Below, in pieces: positions 9,050-17,993 of a stretch of 62,294 bases of DNA. Every line of letters begins with the position of its first letter. Position 1 is the first letter of the stretch. This stretch comes from Candidatus Accumulibacter aalborgensis. GTDB taxonomy: Bacteria > Pseudomonadota > Gammaproteobacteria > Burkholderiales > Rhodocyclaceae. A program made the position numbers and the translations under genes. Location: NCBI RefSeq assembly GCF_900089955.1, contig NZ_FLQX01000013.1, forward strand, positions 1 to 62,294. Direction: 5' to 3'. Under the pieces are notes generated by a model. That model was not told where the DNA came from and ran no database searches. It was given only the letters and a program-made list of their open reading frames with translations.

Positions 9050-9592
9050 TCAGCGACTTCCGGCCAGGAAGGGCAACATCCGCGACAGCACGTCGTCGCG
9101 GTCGAGCAGATGGTGTTTGAGCGCGGCGCCGAAGTGGGCGACGACCAAAGCGGCGAGGCCGTAGTTGAGGCTGGCGTGCACGGTCTTCAGCAGGTCGCCG
9201 AGTTCCTTGTTCTTGTGCACCAGGTCGGGCAGCGGCAGGACGCCAAAGTACACAGTCTGGAAGCCCTTGGCCGAACTCATCAGCCAGCCCGAGAGCGGAA
9301 TGATGATCATCAGCAGGTAGAGCAGATGATGCATACCGTGCGCGGCGGCTTTCTGCCAGCCGGGCATCGCGGGCAAGGCCGGCGGCCGGTGACCGATACG
9401 CCAGGTGAGGCGGATCAGCACCAAGGTGAAAGCGGTCACCCCGGCCCACTTGTGCCAGGAGTAGATCTTCAGCTTCTGAGGCGACAAGGGCAGATCGCTC
9501 ATGTACAGGCCGACGGTGAACAGGCCGACCAGCAGCAGGGCCATCAGCCAGTGCAGGACGATCGCGGTAAGGGTGTAGCGGGTATCGGGCAT
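9050..9592 (-). CDS. Cytochrome b561 family membrane protein
   Basis: This encodes 180 residues with four membrane helices and the haem-ligating histidines of the family: HWLMA in helix 1, HKWAG in helix 2, HHLLY in helix 3 and HASLNYG/HFGAALKHH in helix 4. The start at 9592 gives the usual MPDTRYTLTAIVLHW beginning. These proteins move electrons from quinol to small acceptors. Gene pairing with yceI is a well-known arrangement and suggests the YceI proteins deliver a lipid-like quinone or related partner. Confidence 0.88.
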   Translation of the reverse strand: MPDTRYTLTAIVLHWLMALLLVGLFTVGLYMSDLPLSPQKLKIYSWHKWAGVTAFTLVLIRLTWRIGHRPPALPAMPGWQKAAAHGMHHLLYLLMIIIPLSGWLMSSAKGFQTVYFGVLPLPDLVHKNKELGDLLKTVHASLNYGLAALVVAHFGAALKHHLLDRDDVLSRMLPFLAGSR

Positions 9593-9603
9593 GGGGTTCT
9601 CCG

Positions 9604-10422
9604 TCAGCTTGAACGGGCCGGCCAGAAGGCAAAGCTGTCCATCGCCAGGACGACCAAATCGACGCCAGTGTACAGGCACTCGGGCCGACAGGCGCGGCCG
9701 GCGGCGCCGAGGGCAACGTAGAGCGGCAACAGATGCTCTTCAGTTGGGTGCGCACGGACGGCGTGCGGGGCCCGCTGGCGGTAGGCGAGCAGCGCTTGCT
9801 CGTCGCCGGTGGCGATGTGCTGCCACATCCAGTCGGCGAACTCGCGCACGTACGCCGGGGTTCGCCCACCATCGCCGAGAGAGCGGCGGAAGTCGCCGAG
9901 GTTGTGTGTCAGGTTGCCTGACGCCAGCAGCAGCACGCCATCGGCGAGCAGAGCGCCAAGCGCGCGCCCGACCTGGAAGTGGTGCACGGGACCGCGGCCT
10001 CTGTGCAGCGAAATGGGGATCACCGGAATGTCCGCCGCCGGGTACATCAGGAGCAGCGGCGTCCAGGCGCCGTGGTCCAGGCCGCGGCTGTCGTCGACCT
10101 GCGTGTCAAAGCCGCCGCTGTTGAGCAAGCCGCGAACCTGTTCGGCAACGCCGAGGTCGCAGCGCGCCGGATAGCGGACTCGGTACAGTTCCGACGGGAA
10201 ACCCGAAAAGTCGTGGATCGTCTCGAATTGAGGCGCGTGTTGGGGAGCAATGCCGACGGTCGGCAGTTCGGTCTGCCAATGGGCGCTGACGACGACGATC
10301 GCCCGCGGTCTGGGCAGCTTGGCGGCTGCTCGGGCCAGAGCGGCGCCGGCAGCTCCCGGTTCGAGCACCATGGTCGGCGCGCCGTGGGCAACGAAAAGAG
10401 CGGGAAGCGATGGGTTGGCCAT
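9604..10422 (-). CDS. ygiD: DODA-type extradiol ring-opening dioxygenase (LigB superfamily)
   Basis: This encodes 272 residues. Conserved histidines for the metal site are in FVAHGAPT near the start, VSAHWQTE, LDHGAWTPLL and ASGNLTHNLGD. The family includes plant 4,5-DOPA dioxygenase and E. coli YgiD. The ATG at 10422 is used; a GTG two codons earlier is possible. A LysR gene is read divergently from the other side of a 113-base gap, so control by that regulator is likely. Confidence 0.88.
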   Translation of the reverse strand: MANPSLPALFVAHGAPTMVLEPGAAGAALARAAAKLPRPRAIVVVSAHWQTELPTVGIAPQHAPQFETIHDFSGFPSELYRVRYPARCDLGVAEQVRGLLNSGGFDTQVDDSRGLDHGAWTPLLLMYPAADIPVIPISLHRGRGPVHHFQVGRALGALLADGVLLLASGNLTHNLGDFRRSLGDGGRTPAYVREFADWMWQHIATGDEQALLAYRQRAPHAVRAHPTEEHLLPLYVALGAAGRACRPECLYTGVDLVVLAMDSFAFWPARSS

Positions 10423-10535
10423 TTGCACGATTCTTTAACGGTTGCGATGGCCGAACTGTAGTTCACTTATTGGCAGCGATATAGACGACAATCTGCAATT
10501 GCTTGTTGCTTCTTCAGCAACGATGAGGAGGGAGA

Positions 10536-11438
10536 ATGGATCGTCTCGACAGCATGCGCATTTACCTGCGCGTCGCCGAACTGGGCAGCTTCGCCGCGGT
10601 GGCCCGTCAAACGGACGTGGCGCGCTCGGTGATCACGCGCCAGATCGCCGGGCTCGAAGCTCACCTCGGCGTCAAGCTGATCGCTCGCAGCACGCGCAGT
10701 CTGACCCTCACCTCGGCCGGGACGACCTACCTCGAACGTTGCCGGGAAATCCTGAACCTGGTCGAAGCGGCCGAGACCGGCCTCGCCGACGAACGCGAGG
10801 AACCCCGCGGCATCATCCGCCTCAGCGTCCCCCTGAGTTTTGGTCTGCGCCACCTGGCACCGCTGCTGATCGATTTCACGATTACCTACCCGGAGGTGAC
10901 CACCGAGATCGACTTCACCGACCGCCGCGTCAAGCTGGTCGACGAAGGACTGGACCTGGCGATTCGCATCACGCAGCGCCTGGACCCGCTCGATGTCGCG
11001 CGGCGAATCGGCAACAGTCGCTTGCTGGCAGTCGCCTCGCCGGACTACCTGCGCCGCCGCGGCGAACCAAAGCATCCGGGGGAACTGGCCGAGCACGAGT
11101 GTCTGGTCTACCTGCCGACCCAGCAGGAGGGGTGGATGTTCCTGGTCGACGGGGTGATGACCACCTTTCCGATGCGCAGCCGAATGCGGGCCAACAATGG
11201 CGATGCGCTGCTCGACGCCGCCGGTCGCGGACTGGGCATCACCGTCCAGCCGACCTTCATGACCGCCGCAGCGATCGAGGCCGGCAGCGTACGCGTTATC
11301 CTGAGCGATTACCCGATGCCCGAACTCGGCATCCACGTCATCCTCCCCGGCAATCGCTACGTACCGCAGCGCGTAAGGGTACTGGTCGACTATCTGGCCG
11401 AACGAATCGGCAGCCGGCCTTGCTGGGAAGGTTCGTAG
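10536..11438 (+). CDS. LysR family transcriptional regulator
   Basis: This encodes 300 residues. The N-terminal winged helix (about 1-60) reads MRIYLRVAELGSFAAVARQ then SVITRQIAGLEAHLGVKLI. The effector domain begins near GIIRLSVPLSFG. GAGGAGGGAGA precedes the ATG. It resembles the subgroup that regulates quinone/aromatic-responsive oxidoreductases. The divergent dioxygenase gene is its most likely target. Confidence 0.9.
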   Translation: MDRLDSMRIYLRVAELGSFAAVARQTDVARSVITRQIAGLEAHLGVKLIARSTRSLTLTSAGTTYLERCREILNLVEAAETGLADEREEPRGIIRLSVPLSFGLRHLAPLLIDFTITYPEVTTEIDFTDRRVKLVDEGLDLAIRITQRLDPLDVARRIGNSRLLAVASPDYLRRRGEPKHPGELAEHECLVYLPTQQEGWMFLVDGVMTTFPMRSRMRANNGDALLDAAGRGLGITVQPTFMTAAAIEAGSVRVILSDYPMPELGIHVILPGNRYVPQRVRVLVDYLAERIGSRPCWEGS

Positions 11439-11455
11439 GCATGTGGGGTGCGCAT

Positions 11456-11543
11456 GTAGGGTGCAATAAGCGCAGCGCATTGCACCGAATTGCACCACAT
11501 GCCTCGTCAGGCCGGCGCAATGCCCGTTGGTTATGCACCCTAC
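11456..11543. repeat. Inverted-repeat mini-element, GTAGGGTGCAATA family (copy 1)
   Basis: The left arm GTAGGGTGCAATAAGCG returns inverted at the right end as TTATGCACCCTAC. The left 31 bases match, with one mismatch, the inverted right arm of the element at 34450-34575. It lies between the LysR stop and the dcuB end, so it may also act as a terminator. Confidence 0.7.
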
Positions 11544-11559
11544 GCAACTGCAAAAAGGC

Positions 11560-12900
11560 TCACACCAGCCCGCGCGCCGTGGCCAGGAGATAGCCGATGA
11601 CGCACGAAGTGCCAACACCGATCAGGCCGGGCACGATGAAGCTGTGGTTGATCAGGTACTTGCCGATGTGCGTCGTTCCCGAACGGTCGAACTGGATGGC
11701 CGCCAGGTCGCTGGGGTAGGTCGGCAGGATGTAGTAGCCGTAACACGCCGCGGCAAACGCGACGATATAGCCCGGTGGGACACCGATCGACAGCGCCACC
11801 GGCACCATCGCGCTGATCGCGGCCGCCTGCGAGTTGACGAACTTGGAGACGATCAGGAGCGCGACGGCGTAGGTCCAGGGTTGCGTCTTGACGAGGTCGG
11901 TCAGTCCGGCCTTGATCACCGGCAGGTTGGCGTCGAACACCGAGTCGGCCATCCAGGCAACGCCAAAAACAGCGACGACGGCGATCATTCCGGCACGGAA
12001 GACCTCGCTCTTGCCGATCGCCGCCGCGTTGGTCCTGGTGAAAATGATGATCAGCGCGCCGGCCATCATCATGAACATCTGAATCGTCAGCACCATCGAC
12101 AGCGGCTTGCCGTCGAACTGCGGCCGCAGCGCCTCAAACGCGCCCAGGACAGCGACGACGGCAATCGCCGCGACGAAGATCCACATCGCCAGCCACTGGC
12201 TACGCTCGAGCGTCTTGCCGAGCAGCGTCACCGATTCGCCATAAACGAACTTGCGGTTTTCGGGGTCACTGATCAACTTCTGGAAATCCTCGTCCTGGTC
12301 GAGATCCTTGCCGCGGAACCAACTGAAGATGCCGATCATCAGCACGCCGACGAGTGTCGACGGGATGGTGATCGAGAGCAGCGTGACGAAACCGATCACC
12401 GGCGCACCGGCAGGCGCTTTGGCCAGAAAGGCGGCCAATGAAACGACGGCCACCGAAACCGGGCTGGCGATGATTCCCATCTGGGCGCAAATCGAAGACG
12501 CTGCCATCGGCCGCTCCGGCCGGATACCGTTCTTGATCGCGATGTCGTAGATGATCGGCAGCATCGTGTAGACCACGTGCCCGGTACCGCACAGCATCGT
12601 CAGGAAGCAGGTGACGAAGGGGGCCAGGATAGATACGTACTTGGGATTACGTCGCAAGACCTTCTCCGCCAGCAGCAAGAGCACCTCCAGGCCACCCGAA
12701 GTCTGCAGGGTAGCCGACGCGGCGACCACCGCGACGATGGTCAGCATCACGTCGACCGGCGGCTTGCCCGGCGGCACGTGAAAAACGAAGACCAGCAGGA
12801 CGATGCCGATACCGCCCAGCAATCCGAGCGCCACGCCACCCTTGCGCGCGCCGTAGAACAGACAGGCAAGAATGAGCAGCAATTCCAGAGTCAGCATCAT
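11560..12900 (-). CDS. dcuB: Anaerobic C4-dicarboxylate transporter DcuB
   Basis: This encodes 446 residues, highly hydrophobic with 10 or more membrane segments. Typical Dcu words include [55 protein letters not shown] and [20 protein letters not shown]. DcuB exchanges fumarate, malate or aspartate for succinate during fumarate respiration or fermentation, consistent with a facultative lifestyle. A run of G precedes the start as RBS. Confidence 0.93.
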   Translation of the reverse strand: MMLTLELLLILACLFYGARKGGVALGLLGGIGIVLLVFVFHVPPGKPPVDVMLTIVAVVAASATLQTSGGLEVLLLLAEKVLRRNPKYVSILAPFVTCFLTMLCGTGHVVYTMLPIIYDIAIKNGIRPERPMAASSICAQMGIIASPVSVAVVSLAAFLAKAPAGAPVIGFVTLLSITIPSTLVGVLMIGIFSWFRGKDLDQDEDFQKLISDPENRKFVYGESVTLLGKTLERSQWLAMWIFVAAIAVVAVLGAFEALRPQFDGKPLSMVLTIQMFMMMAGALIIIFTRTNAAAIGKSEVFRAGMIAVVAVFGVAWMADSVFDANLPVIKAGLTDLVKTQPWTYAVALLIVSKFVNSQAAAISAMVPVALSIGVPPGYIVAFAAACYGYYILPTYPSDLAAIQFDRSGTTHIGKYLINHSFIVPGLIGVGTSCVIGYLLATARGLV

Positions 12901-12965
12901 GATGGACCCCCCTTTTCTGTATTTACCACGTTAACCCGCCCTGACTTGCGCAACCGGGAAGGCCT

Positions 12966-14189
12966 TCAGGCCACTGCCTGCCCAGTAACGCCGCCCACCC
13001 GGAAAGCAGTCAGGATAGCCAGGCCCTGCAAGACCGCAATACCCACCAGCACCGCCGCGAAGCGTCCACTATCCATCAAGCCGCCAAAGGCCAGCGGCGC
13101 CAGCGCCAATCCCGCGTCCAGTCCGGAGTAGACAAACCCGTAAACGCGTCCGTACGCAGCCTGGCCGAAACGCGACGTAGCCGCACGGCGCACGAGCAGA
13201 TCGCGCGAGGGGCCGGCAATGCCGGTACAGTAGCCAATGCACACCATCAGCGGCAATACGGCCGACGCCGGCAGCGGCAGCGTCGCCAGGGCGACGGCCA
13301 GGATCGCCCCGGCGCCGAGGGCGCCGGCGATCAGGCGTTCCTGATCGCCCTTCCGGGCCAGGAAGCCGCCGGTAAGAATGCCGCCGGCGCCGCCGAGCAG
13401 ATAGGCAGAGAGCGCCGTCGCCCCGGCCGCCAGCGACAGCCCGTAGAGGTTCTGCAGGATCGGTGTGGCAAAATTCTGGATGGCACCGAAAGCGGTGGTG
13501 ATCAGAAAGAAGAAGGCGAAACAAAGCCAGACCGCTGTCGAGCGCAGAAAGGCAAACACTGAAACCGCCTGTCCGGAGTCACTGGCATGGACGTTACCCG
13601 GTGGATCGGCGAGCGTGCGGTAGCGCCAGAAGAGCAAGGCCAGCGCCAGGACGGCGACTCCGGCAGCGGCCAGGGCAGCTACCCGCCAGCCGGCGGCGGC
13701 GGCAATTCCGGTCATGAACACCGGCGCCAATGCCCAGCCCAGATTGCCGGAGAGGCCATGAATCGAAAAGGCGTAGCTGAGCCTGGGCGGCGAAACGTGG
13801 CGGTTGAGAACGGTGAAATCGGCAGGATGGAAAACGCTGTTGCCCAGCCCGGCGAGTGCGGCGACGACGGCGAGCCCGGCGTACCCCTCGGCGACCGAGA
13901 GCAGGAGCGCAGCAACGAGAAAGCAGCCGATACCGCCCCCGACGACCCTGGCCGCGCCGTAGCGATCGACGAGGAAGCCGGCCAGCGCCTGGCCGATCGC
14001 CGAAACGATGAAAAAGATCGTCATCGTCGCTCCGATGCCGGTGAAGCTGAGCCCGAAGTCCTTCATCAGCCACGGGAACAGCGGGGGCAACAGCAGGTGG
14101 AAAAAATGCGAAACGCCATGCACGAAGCCGATCAGCGAAATCACTTCGAGATCGTGCGTCTTGGGCAGCGGCCTGGTGGCGTTGGTCAT
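12966..14189 (-). CDS. MFS transporter (fosmidomycin-resistance-like)
   Basis: This encodes 407 residues with twelve predicted membrane helices. The start at 14189 yields a short polar N-tail and then helix 1 (EVISLIGFVHGVSHFFHLLLP). The motif A loop reads GFLVDRYGAARV. The HGVSHFFHLLLPPLFPWLMKDFG pattern is that of the Fsr-like subgroup. Substrate is unknown. The extended open frame upstream of 14189 has no family similarity. Confidence 0.82.
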   Translation of the reverse strand: MTNATRPLPKTHDLEVISLIGFVHGVSHFFHLLLPPLFPWLMKDFGLSFTGIGATMTIFFIVSAIGQALAGFLVDRYGAARVVGGGIGCFLVAALLLSVAEGYAGLAVVAALAGLGNSVFHPADFTVLNRHVSPPRLSYAFSIHGLSGNLGWALAPVFMTGIAAAAGWRVAALAAAGVAVLALALLFWRYRTLADPPGNVHASDSGQAVSVFAFLRSTAVWLCFAFFFLITTAFGAIQNFATPILQNLYGLSLAAGATALSAYLLGGAGGILTGGFLARKGDQERLIAGALGAGAILAVALATLPLPASAVLPLMVCIGYCTGIAGPSRDLLVRRAATSRFGQAAYGRVYGFVYSGLDAGLALAPLAFGGLMDSGRFAAVLVGIAVLQGLAILTAFRVGGVTGQAVA

Positions 14190-14393
14190 GGCGATGTTCC
14201 GGGGCTGGTAACCGTAGTCTAACGGCTTCTCGCCGACCAGAACGTTATCGCCCGACAAAATCCATCGCGCTGCTGGCCGGACCACTCGTCAGCCGCGCGC
14301 TACCCCGCTCAACCAGTATCGATCAGGACAAGTGAAACCGCATGGGCCACAGCACATCTCGATCCGCTGCGGCCCGAGGTGCTTCACTGAGCG
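14190..14393. other. Gene-free gap, nothing recognised
   Basis: These 204 bases separate the MFS start from the GNAT stop, both on the minus strand. I see no gene, hairpin terminator or repeat; the MFS promoter is presumably here. Confidence 0.4.
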
Positions 14394-14921
14394 CTAGAGT
14401 GGTCGCACGACCCGCAACGTGCCGGCGTCGTCGGGATCGACGAGCACCGCGAAACCGAGCGGCCGGATAAACTTCAGCATCTTGTGATTGGTGGCCAGGA
14501 CCGTACCTTCCATCCTTTTGAAGCCGCGTTCGCGCGCCGCCTCGATCAGCGTCGTCATCAGGATGCCCGCCACCCCGGAGCCATGCCAGGCATCATCGAC
14601 GGCGATGGCGAACTCGCAAGTGTCGCTCGGCTGCAAGTCGGCGTAGCGCGCGACGGCTATTTCGACTTCCCGGTCAGCCTGCACGGCTACGGCAATCAGC
14701 GCCAGATGCCGATCGTAGTCGATCTGGGTGAAGTACCTCAGCTTGCTCGCCGACAGCTCGTGCAACTGGGCCATGAAGCGCGAATACCGTGATTCATCAG
14801 AGAGATGGCGCACGAAGCCCTGCACCAACTCACCGTCCTCGGGGCGGATCGGGCGGATGGTCACCGCCCGGCCGTCGGACAAGCGGCGCGTGCTGACCAA
14901 ATCCTGTGGATAGTCACTCAT
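14394..14921 (-). CDS. GNAT family N-acetyltransferase
   Basis: This encodes 175 residues. The fold is recognisable from AVTIRPIRPEDGELVQGFVRHLS, CEFAIAVDDAWHGSGVAGILM (the acetyl-CoA pyrophosphate loop, here HGSGVA) and a C-terminal KFIRPLGFAVL. It resembles the acetyltransferase domain found alone or fused to acyl-CoA synthetase-like proteins that acetylate lysines. The start at 14921 is preferred over a GTG at 14930. A LexA box lies only 14 bases upstream, so SOS control of this gene too is possible. Confidence 0.85.
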   Translation of the reverse strand: MSDYPQDLVSTRRLSDGRAVTIRPIRPEDGELVQGFVRHLSDESRYSRFMAQLHELSASKLRYFTQIDYDRHLALIAVAVQADREVEIAVARYADLQPSDTCEFAIAVDDAWHGSGVAGILMTTLIEAARERGFKRMEGTVLATNHKMLKFIRPLGFAVLVDPDDAGTLRVVRPL

Positions 14922-14934
14922 GATCGTCACTCAA

Positions 14935-14954
14935 TACTGTACATCCATACAGTT
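14935..14954 (+). promoter_or_regulatory. LexA (SOS) box
   Basis: The 20 bases TACTGTACATCCATACAGTT fit the proteobacterial LexA operator CTGT-N8-ACAG with AT-rich flanks. It overlaps the expected -35 zone of an extended -10 (TGCTATTCT, ending 14966) reading right to the small gene at 15021. It also lies 14 bases upstream of the leftward GNAT start. Confidence 0.8.
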
Positions 14955-15020
14955 GTCTGCTATTCTTGCCCAGTGGTCGCGAATTTCGATCCAATCGTCC
15001 CCAGGGAGGAGTCACTCACC

Positions 15021-15191
15021 ATGAATCGCATTCAGAAGTGGTTTCAACAAATTGCCGGAGTTTCGCTGGCCGAGCATCATCGCTGGGCGCTGGCGCAGGA
15101 GATCTTTGCTGCTCAACGGGTGGATGTCTCACGCCTGCAGAAGCCCGCCTGCTGGCGCAGACCGTCGCGGGCGCATGGCGCCCGGCAGTAG
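15021..15191 (+). CDS. Small putative SOS-regulated protein, possibly frameshifted
   Basis: This encodes 56 residues starting MNRIQKWFQQIAGVSLAEHH. Support is a strong RBS (GGGAGGAG, 9 bases before ATG) and the LexA box 67 bases upstream. The first about 33 residues look protein-like, but the tail (KPACWRRPSRAHGARQ) does not. In the frame one base back, from about 15125 to the TGA at 15226, the sequence reads LTPAEARLLAQTVAGAWRP, which does look natural. A -1 shift near 15110-15125 would join the two into about 68 residues. Either a sequencing error, a recent mutation or programmed shift could explain this. Family unknown. Confidence 0.55.
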   Translation: MNRIQKWFQQIAGVSLAEHHRWALAQEIFAAQRVDVSRLQKPACWRRPSRAHGARQ

Positions 15192-15321
15192 TTGTGCCTG
15201 GGTCGTGGGTCCCCAAACGGTCATGACCTATCAAGACACCCCGGATCATGAAAACATAACCGTTTCCCTCACTTGCTGCGCGCAGCGAAATGAGACCCAA
15301 GCGTCGGCAGCCGTCGGTTGC

Positions 15322-16977
15322 TCAATACGAAAACGGCCATCGGCGTCCGTCCTGCTTCTCTTCCGCAGGCGCTGACGGTTTCGCCGCAGGAATCACAGGG
15401 GGAACGCCGGCAGCGTAATCGGTCAGTTCGACCCGCTCCCCGCTGACCACGGTTCCACCCTTGCGAGACAGGCTCTCCATCGCCAGAACACCGCGCAAAC
15501 GTTCCGGTGCGACCCAGGCAGTACGCTCCAGTTGAGCGCCGCTGGCCAGGTCGAAGCCTCGGGCTTCGATGCGGTAGCTGTCGAAAGTGCCCGCCGGAAG
15601 CGTGATACGTTCGCGGCCGGCGACGCGCACCTCGAAACGCACGCCGACGGTCGTGCCGTCCGGCTGGGTGATGATGAACTGCGTCGGCCAGCGTTTGCCG
15701 AGCGCGTAGTCGTTGATGAAGAACTGGTAGGGCGTCCAGCGCTTGCCGTCGGGCGCCCGGACATTGTTGCCGAACAGGTCGGACACCTTGCTGCCGTCGT
15801 TGTACAACACCTCGTCGCCGACGATCCTGAGGACGGTATCGGTGCTGCGCGCGGTCTCGGTCTGCGCAAGGAGATCGACGGTGCGATAGGTGTAGCGCTC
15901 GCCGGGACGGAAAGAAGCCGTCTGGCCGCTGTAGGGACTGGCCTTGCCGTCAGCGGCAATGGGCACGCACATCTCGGGTCCAAGCGGCGGTGGAGGTGCG
16001 GCGTGGACGGGCTTTTCGCCGCGTTTGCGCAGCACCAGATCGAGCCGGTACTGGGCAAGCTCGGCGAATTTGCCACTCGGCCTCTGCCGGATGAAGTCTT
16101 CCAGCGGCTCGGGCGTCGTCGCCTCGCGCAGCATGTTCCAGGTGGCCAGGTCCGCTTCAAACTCCTTCTGCTCACGGCTCGGGTCGCGGCCGCTGCCGCC
16201 AACGAAGGCGAAATCGCCTTCCAGCGAGGTGCTCTCCCACGGAATCTGCGCTCCTTCAGACGCCCGTCGGACGGCCAGACGGACGCGCTTGAAGACATCT
16301 TCCACCGGTGCTCCGGGCACTTTCATTTCCTTCAGCAGGTTCTCGGTATACAACCCGTGTGCGCCTTCGCCGTCGTCGGCCGTATTGCCGGGCGCAGTGG
16401 CGTAGGCGAGGAGCGTGCCGGGCGGCGCGTCGAGCTGTGACAATCCGCGGTCGTCGGTGCGGAAATCGCGGCCGAAGGGGTTGTCGCGACAGGCGTCGAG
16501 GATCACCAGATTGAGTGGATTGCGCGCTCGGCCGAGGCTGTCGAGCAACAAGCCGACGTCGACGCCCTGCGCCGCGATATCCGCCGGACGCCGGATTCGC
16601 GCATCCACCGGCAGCATGAAATTGCGCCAGTTGAGCTGAACCCCATGGCCTGCGTAGTAGAAGACGCCAACTGCCTGGTTATCGCGCGCCAGCGCATCGC
16701 CAAAACCGCGGATCGCATCCTGCAGCTCGCGACGTGGCGCGTCGGTTTTCAGCGTCACACGGAAACCCGCCTCGCGCAGACGCTCGGCGATTGCGCGGGC
16801 ATCCGCTGCTGGATTGACGAGCGGCGCGGCGGCATAAGCGCCGTTGCCGATCACCAGGGCGATTCTTCCCGCGACAGGATCGGGCGCGGCAGCAGAGACG
16901 GCAAGCGGTGCGAGAAGCGTCAGCGAGGCGCATAGCGTGCGGGCGATGCGCGTTGAGCGTTGTCGGCTCATGGTCAT
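15322..16977 (-). CDS. Caspase-like (peptidase C14) exported protein
   Basis: This encodes 551 residues with a signal peptide ending VSA-AAP. The caspase-like p20 domain (about 35-260) has the catalytic His in FYYAGHGVQ and Cys in LVILDACRDNPF, and opens with RIALVIGNGAYAAAPLVNP. A linker with an EPLEDFIRQRPSGKFAELAQYRLD repeat-like helix pair follows. The C-terminal part (about 340-520) is beta-rich and unrecognised. AGGAG precedes the start by 6 bases. Such orthocaspases cleave after basic residues and may act in stress responses or regulated death; the partner here is unknown. Confidence 0.85.
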   Translation of the reverse strand: MTMSRQRSTRIARTLCASLTLLAPLAVSAAAPDPVAGRIALVIGNGAYAAAPLVNPAADARAIAERLREAGFRVTLKTDAPRRELQDAIRGFGDALARDNQAVGVFYYAGHGVQLNWRNFMLPVDARIRRPADIAAQGVDVGLLLDSLGRARNPLNLVILDACRDNPFGRDFRTDDRGLSQLDAPPGTLLAYATAPGNTADDGEGAHGLYTENLLKEMKVPGAPVEDVFKRVRLAVRRASEGAQIPWESTSLEGDFAFVGGSGRDPSREQKEFEADLATWNMLREATTPEPLEDFIRQRPSGKFAELAQYRLDLVLRKRGEKPVHAAPPPPLGPEMCVPIAADGKASPYSGQTASFRPGERYTYRTVDLLAQTETARSTDTVLRIVGDEVLYNDGSKVSDLFGNNVRAPDGKRWTPYQFFINDYALGKRWPTQFIITQPDGTTVGVRFEVRVAGRERITLPAGTFDSYRIEARGFDLASGAQLERTAWVAPERLRGVLAMESLSRKGGTVVSGERVELTDYAAGVPPVIPAAKPSAPAEEKQDGRRWPFSY

Positions 16978-17019
16978 ATCCGGCTCCTTGCTATCCGTGA
17001 AACTCGGTGCTGGCGTGAG

Positions 17020-17259
17020 TCAGAAGAACCGCTTGGCGAAATTGGCTGCGACGATGGCGATCAAGGCACCCATCATCCACGACAACTTGTCCATCTTCGC
17101 CTCAACCACCGCAAACTTGGCGTCGAAGTGCTCCCGCGTTACCAGATTCGATTGCGCGTCGGAAAGCACGCCAACGACCGTTTCCGCCTGCTTCTCGTCG
17201 AAGCCGGCATCGCGTAGGCGCCGGATGGCCTCCAGAGTATCGAAAGTGACTGCGCCCAC
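17020..17259 (-). CDS. DUF1640-type short membrane/coiled-coil protein
   Basis: This encodes 79 residues from a GTG start. It reads TFDTLEAIRRLRDAGFDEKQAE, then a coiled coil with LVTREHFDAKFAVVEAKM, and ends with one hydrophobic segment (MMGALIAIVAANFAKRFF). This is the pattern of bacterial DUF1640/CCDC90-like proteins. A TATACT -10-like hexamer immediately precedes the GTG, so the RNA may have little or no leader. It lies just upstream of the caspase-like gene on the same strand, 42 bases apart. Function is unknown. Confidence 0.65.
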   Translation of the reverse strand: MGAVTFDTLEAIRRLRDAGFDEKQAETVVGVLSDAQSNLVTREHFDAKFAVVEAKMDKLSWMMGALIAIVAANFAKRFF

Positions 17260-17430
17260 GGGGGAAAGTATAGCGCAGACGAACACGCAGAACTCGACGC
17301 GCTTGACAAGCCGCCCCGGCCTGCGGCTCACTGTGCCAGTCGCGCAAGAAGACGCGACCGTCGCCTTCGAAAAACGAACGCCCCACCAGTCTCCTGGCAA
17401 GGCGACTTTGCTTCGGCTGTTGCGCTGACG

Positions 17431-17544
17431 CTACACGGTCACCGTATCCGCGACGTCGCTGAACTCCTTGATCTGATCGAAGTTCATGTAGCGATGGGCA
17501 ACGTGCTCGATCCATGACCTTAGCGCAGCCGCAACGGGCGCCAT
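17431..17544 (-). pseudogene. Displaced copy of the acnB 3' end fused to unrelated 5' sequence
   Basis: Bases 17432-17495 match 18423-18486, the last bases of acnB, at 63 of 64 positions. On the minus strand they encode the same aconitase tail ([20 protein letters not shown]), with stop TAG here and TAA in acnB. Upstream the match ends abruptly. An ATG at 17544 keeps the frame open as a 37-residue reading frame, but there is no sign it is used. This is best read as a recombination scar. Confidence 0.8.
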
Positions 17545-17702
17545 TCGCGCTCACTGAACGGACGAAATCCATGAATGAAGCCGTTTTCACAGGCGCTCAG
17601 GGCTCTGCTTCGAAATCAGACTAGAATGCCAGGCAGCAAGAGCGCACTTGGGTTCAAAGCACAACTCGTGAATGCCGTCATCAGACTGGAATAAGGGAAT
17701 CA
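17545..17702. other. Gap between acnB scar and the MNT/HEPN pair
   Basis: No gene is visible. This is the region where the promoter for the toxin-antitoxin pair must lie, but no clear -35/-10 pair stands out. Confidence 0.35.
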
Positions 17703-17993
17703 GTGACTCCGTCCAAACTTCTCGAGCAGAACCGCCAAAAAATTCTGGAGATCGTCGCCGCCCACCATGCTGCGAAGCCGCGGGTGTTCGGCTCTGTTCT
17801 GCACGGGAAGGATACCGAACGCAGCGATCTGGACTTGCTCGTTGACCCCTTGCCGGGTGCCACCTTGCTGGATTTAGGCGGCATCCAGATCGATCTTGAA
17901 GATTTGCTGGGAATCCCGGTGGACGTTCTGACGCCGGGCGATCTACCCGAAAAATTTCGCCAACAGGTGTTGCAGGAAGCCCGAGCCCTGTGA
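17703..17993 (+). CDS. mntA: MNT-domain nucleotidyltransferase antitoxin
   Basis: This encodes 96 residues from a GTG start. The nucleotidyltransferase motif is GSVLHGKDTERSDLDLLVD, giving the GSxxxG and two catalytic aspartates of the MNT family. In MNT/HEPN modules this protein transfers AMP to a tyrosine of the HEPN toxin and so silences it. Its stop overlaps the next start as GTGA. The pair is flanked by acnB 3'-end sequence on both sides. Confidence 0.88.
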   Translation: MTPSKLLEQNRQKILEIVAAHHAAKPRVFGSVLHGKDTERSDLDLLVDPLPGATLLDLGGIQIDLEDLLGIPVDVLTPGDLPEKFRQQVLQEARAL

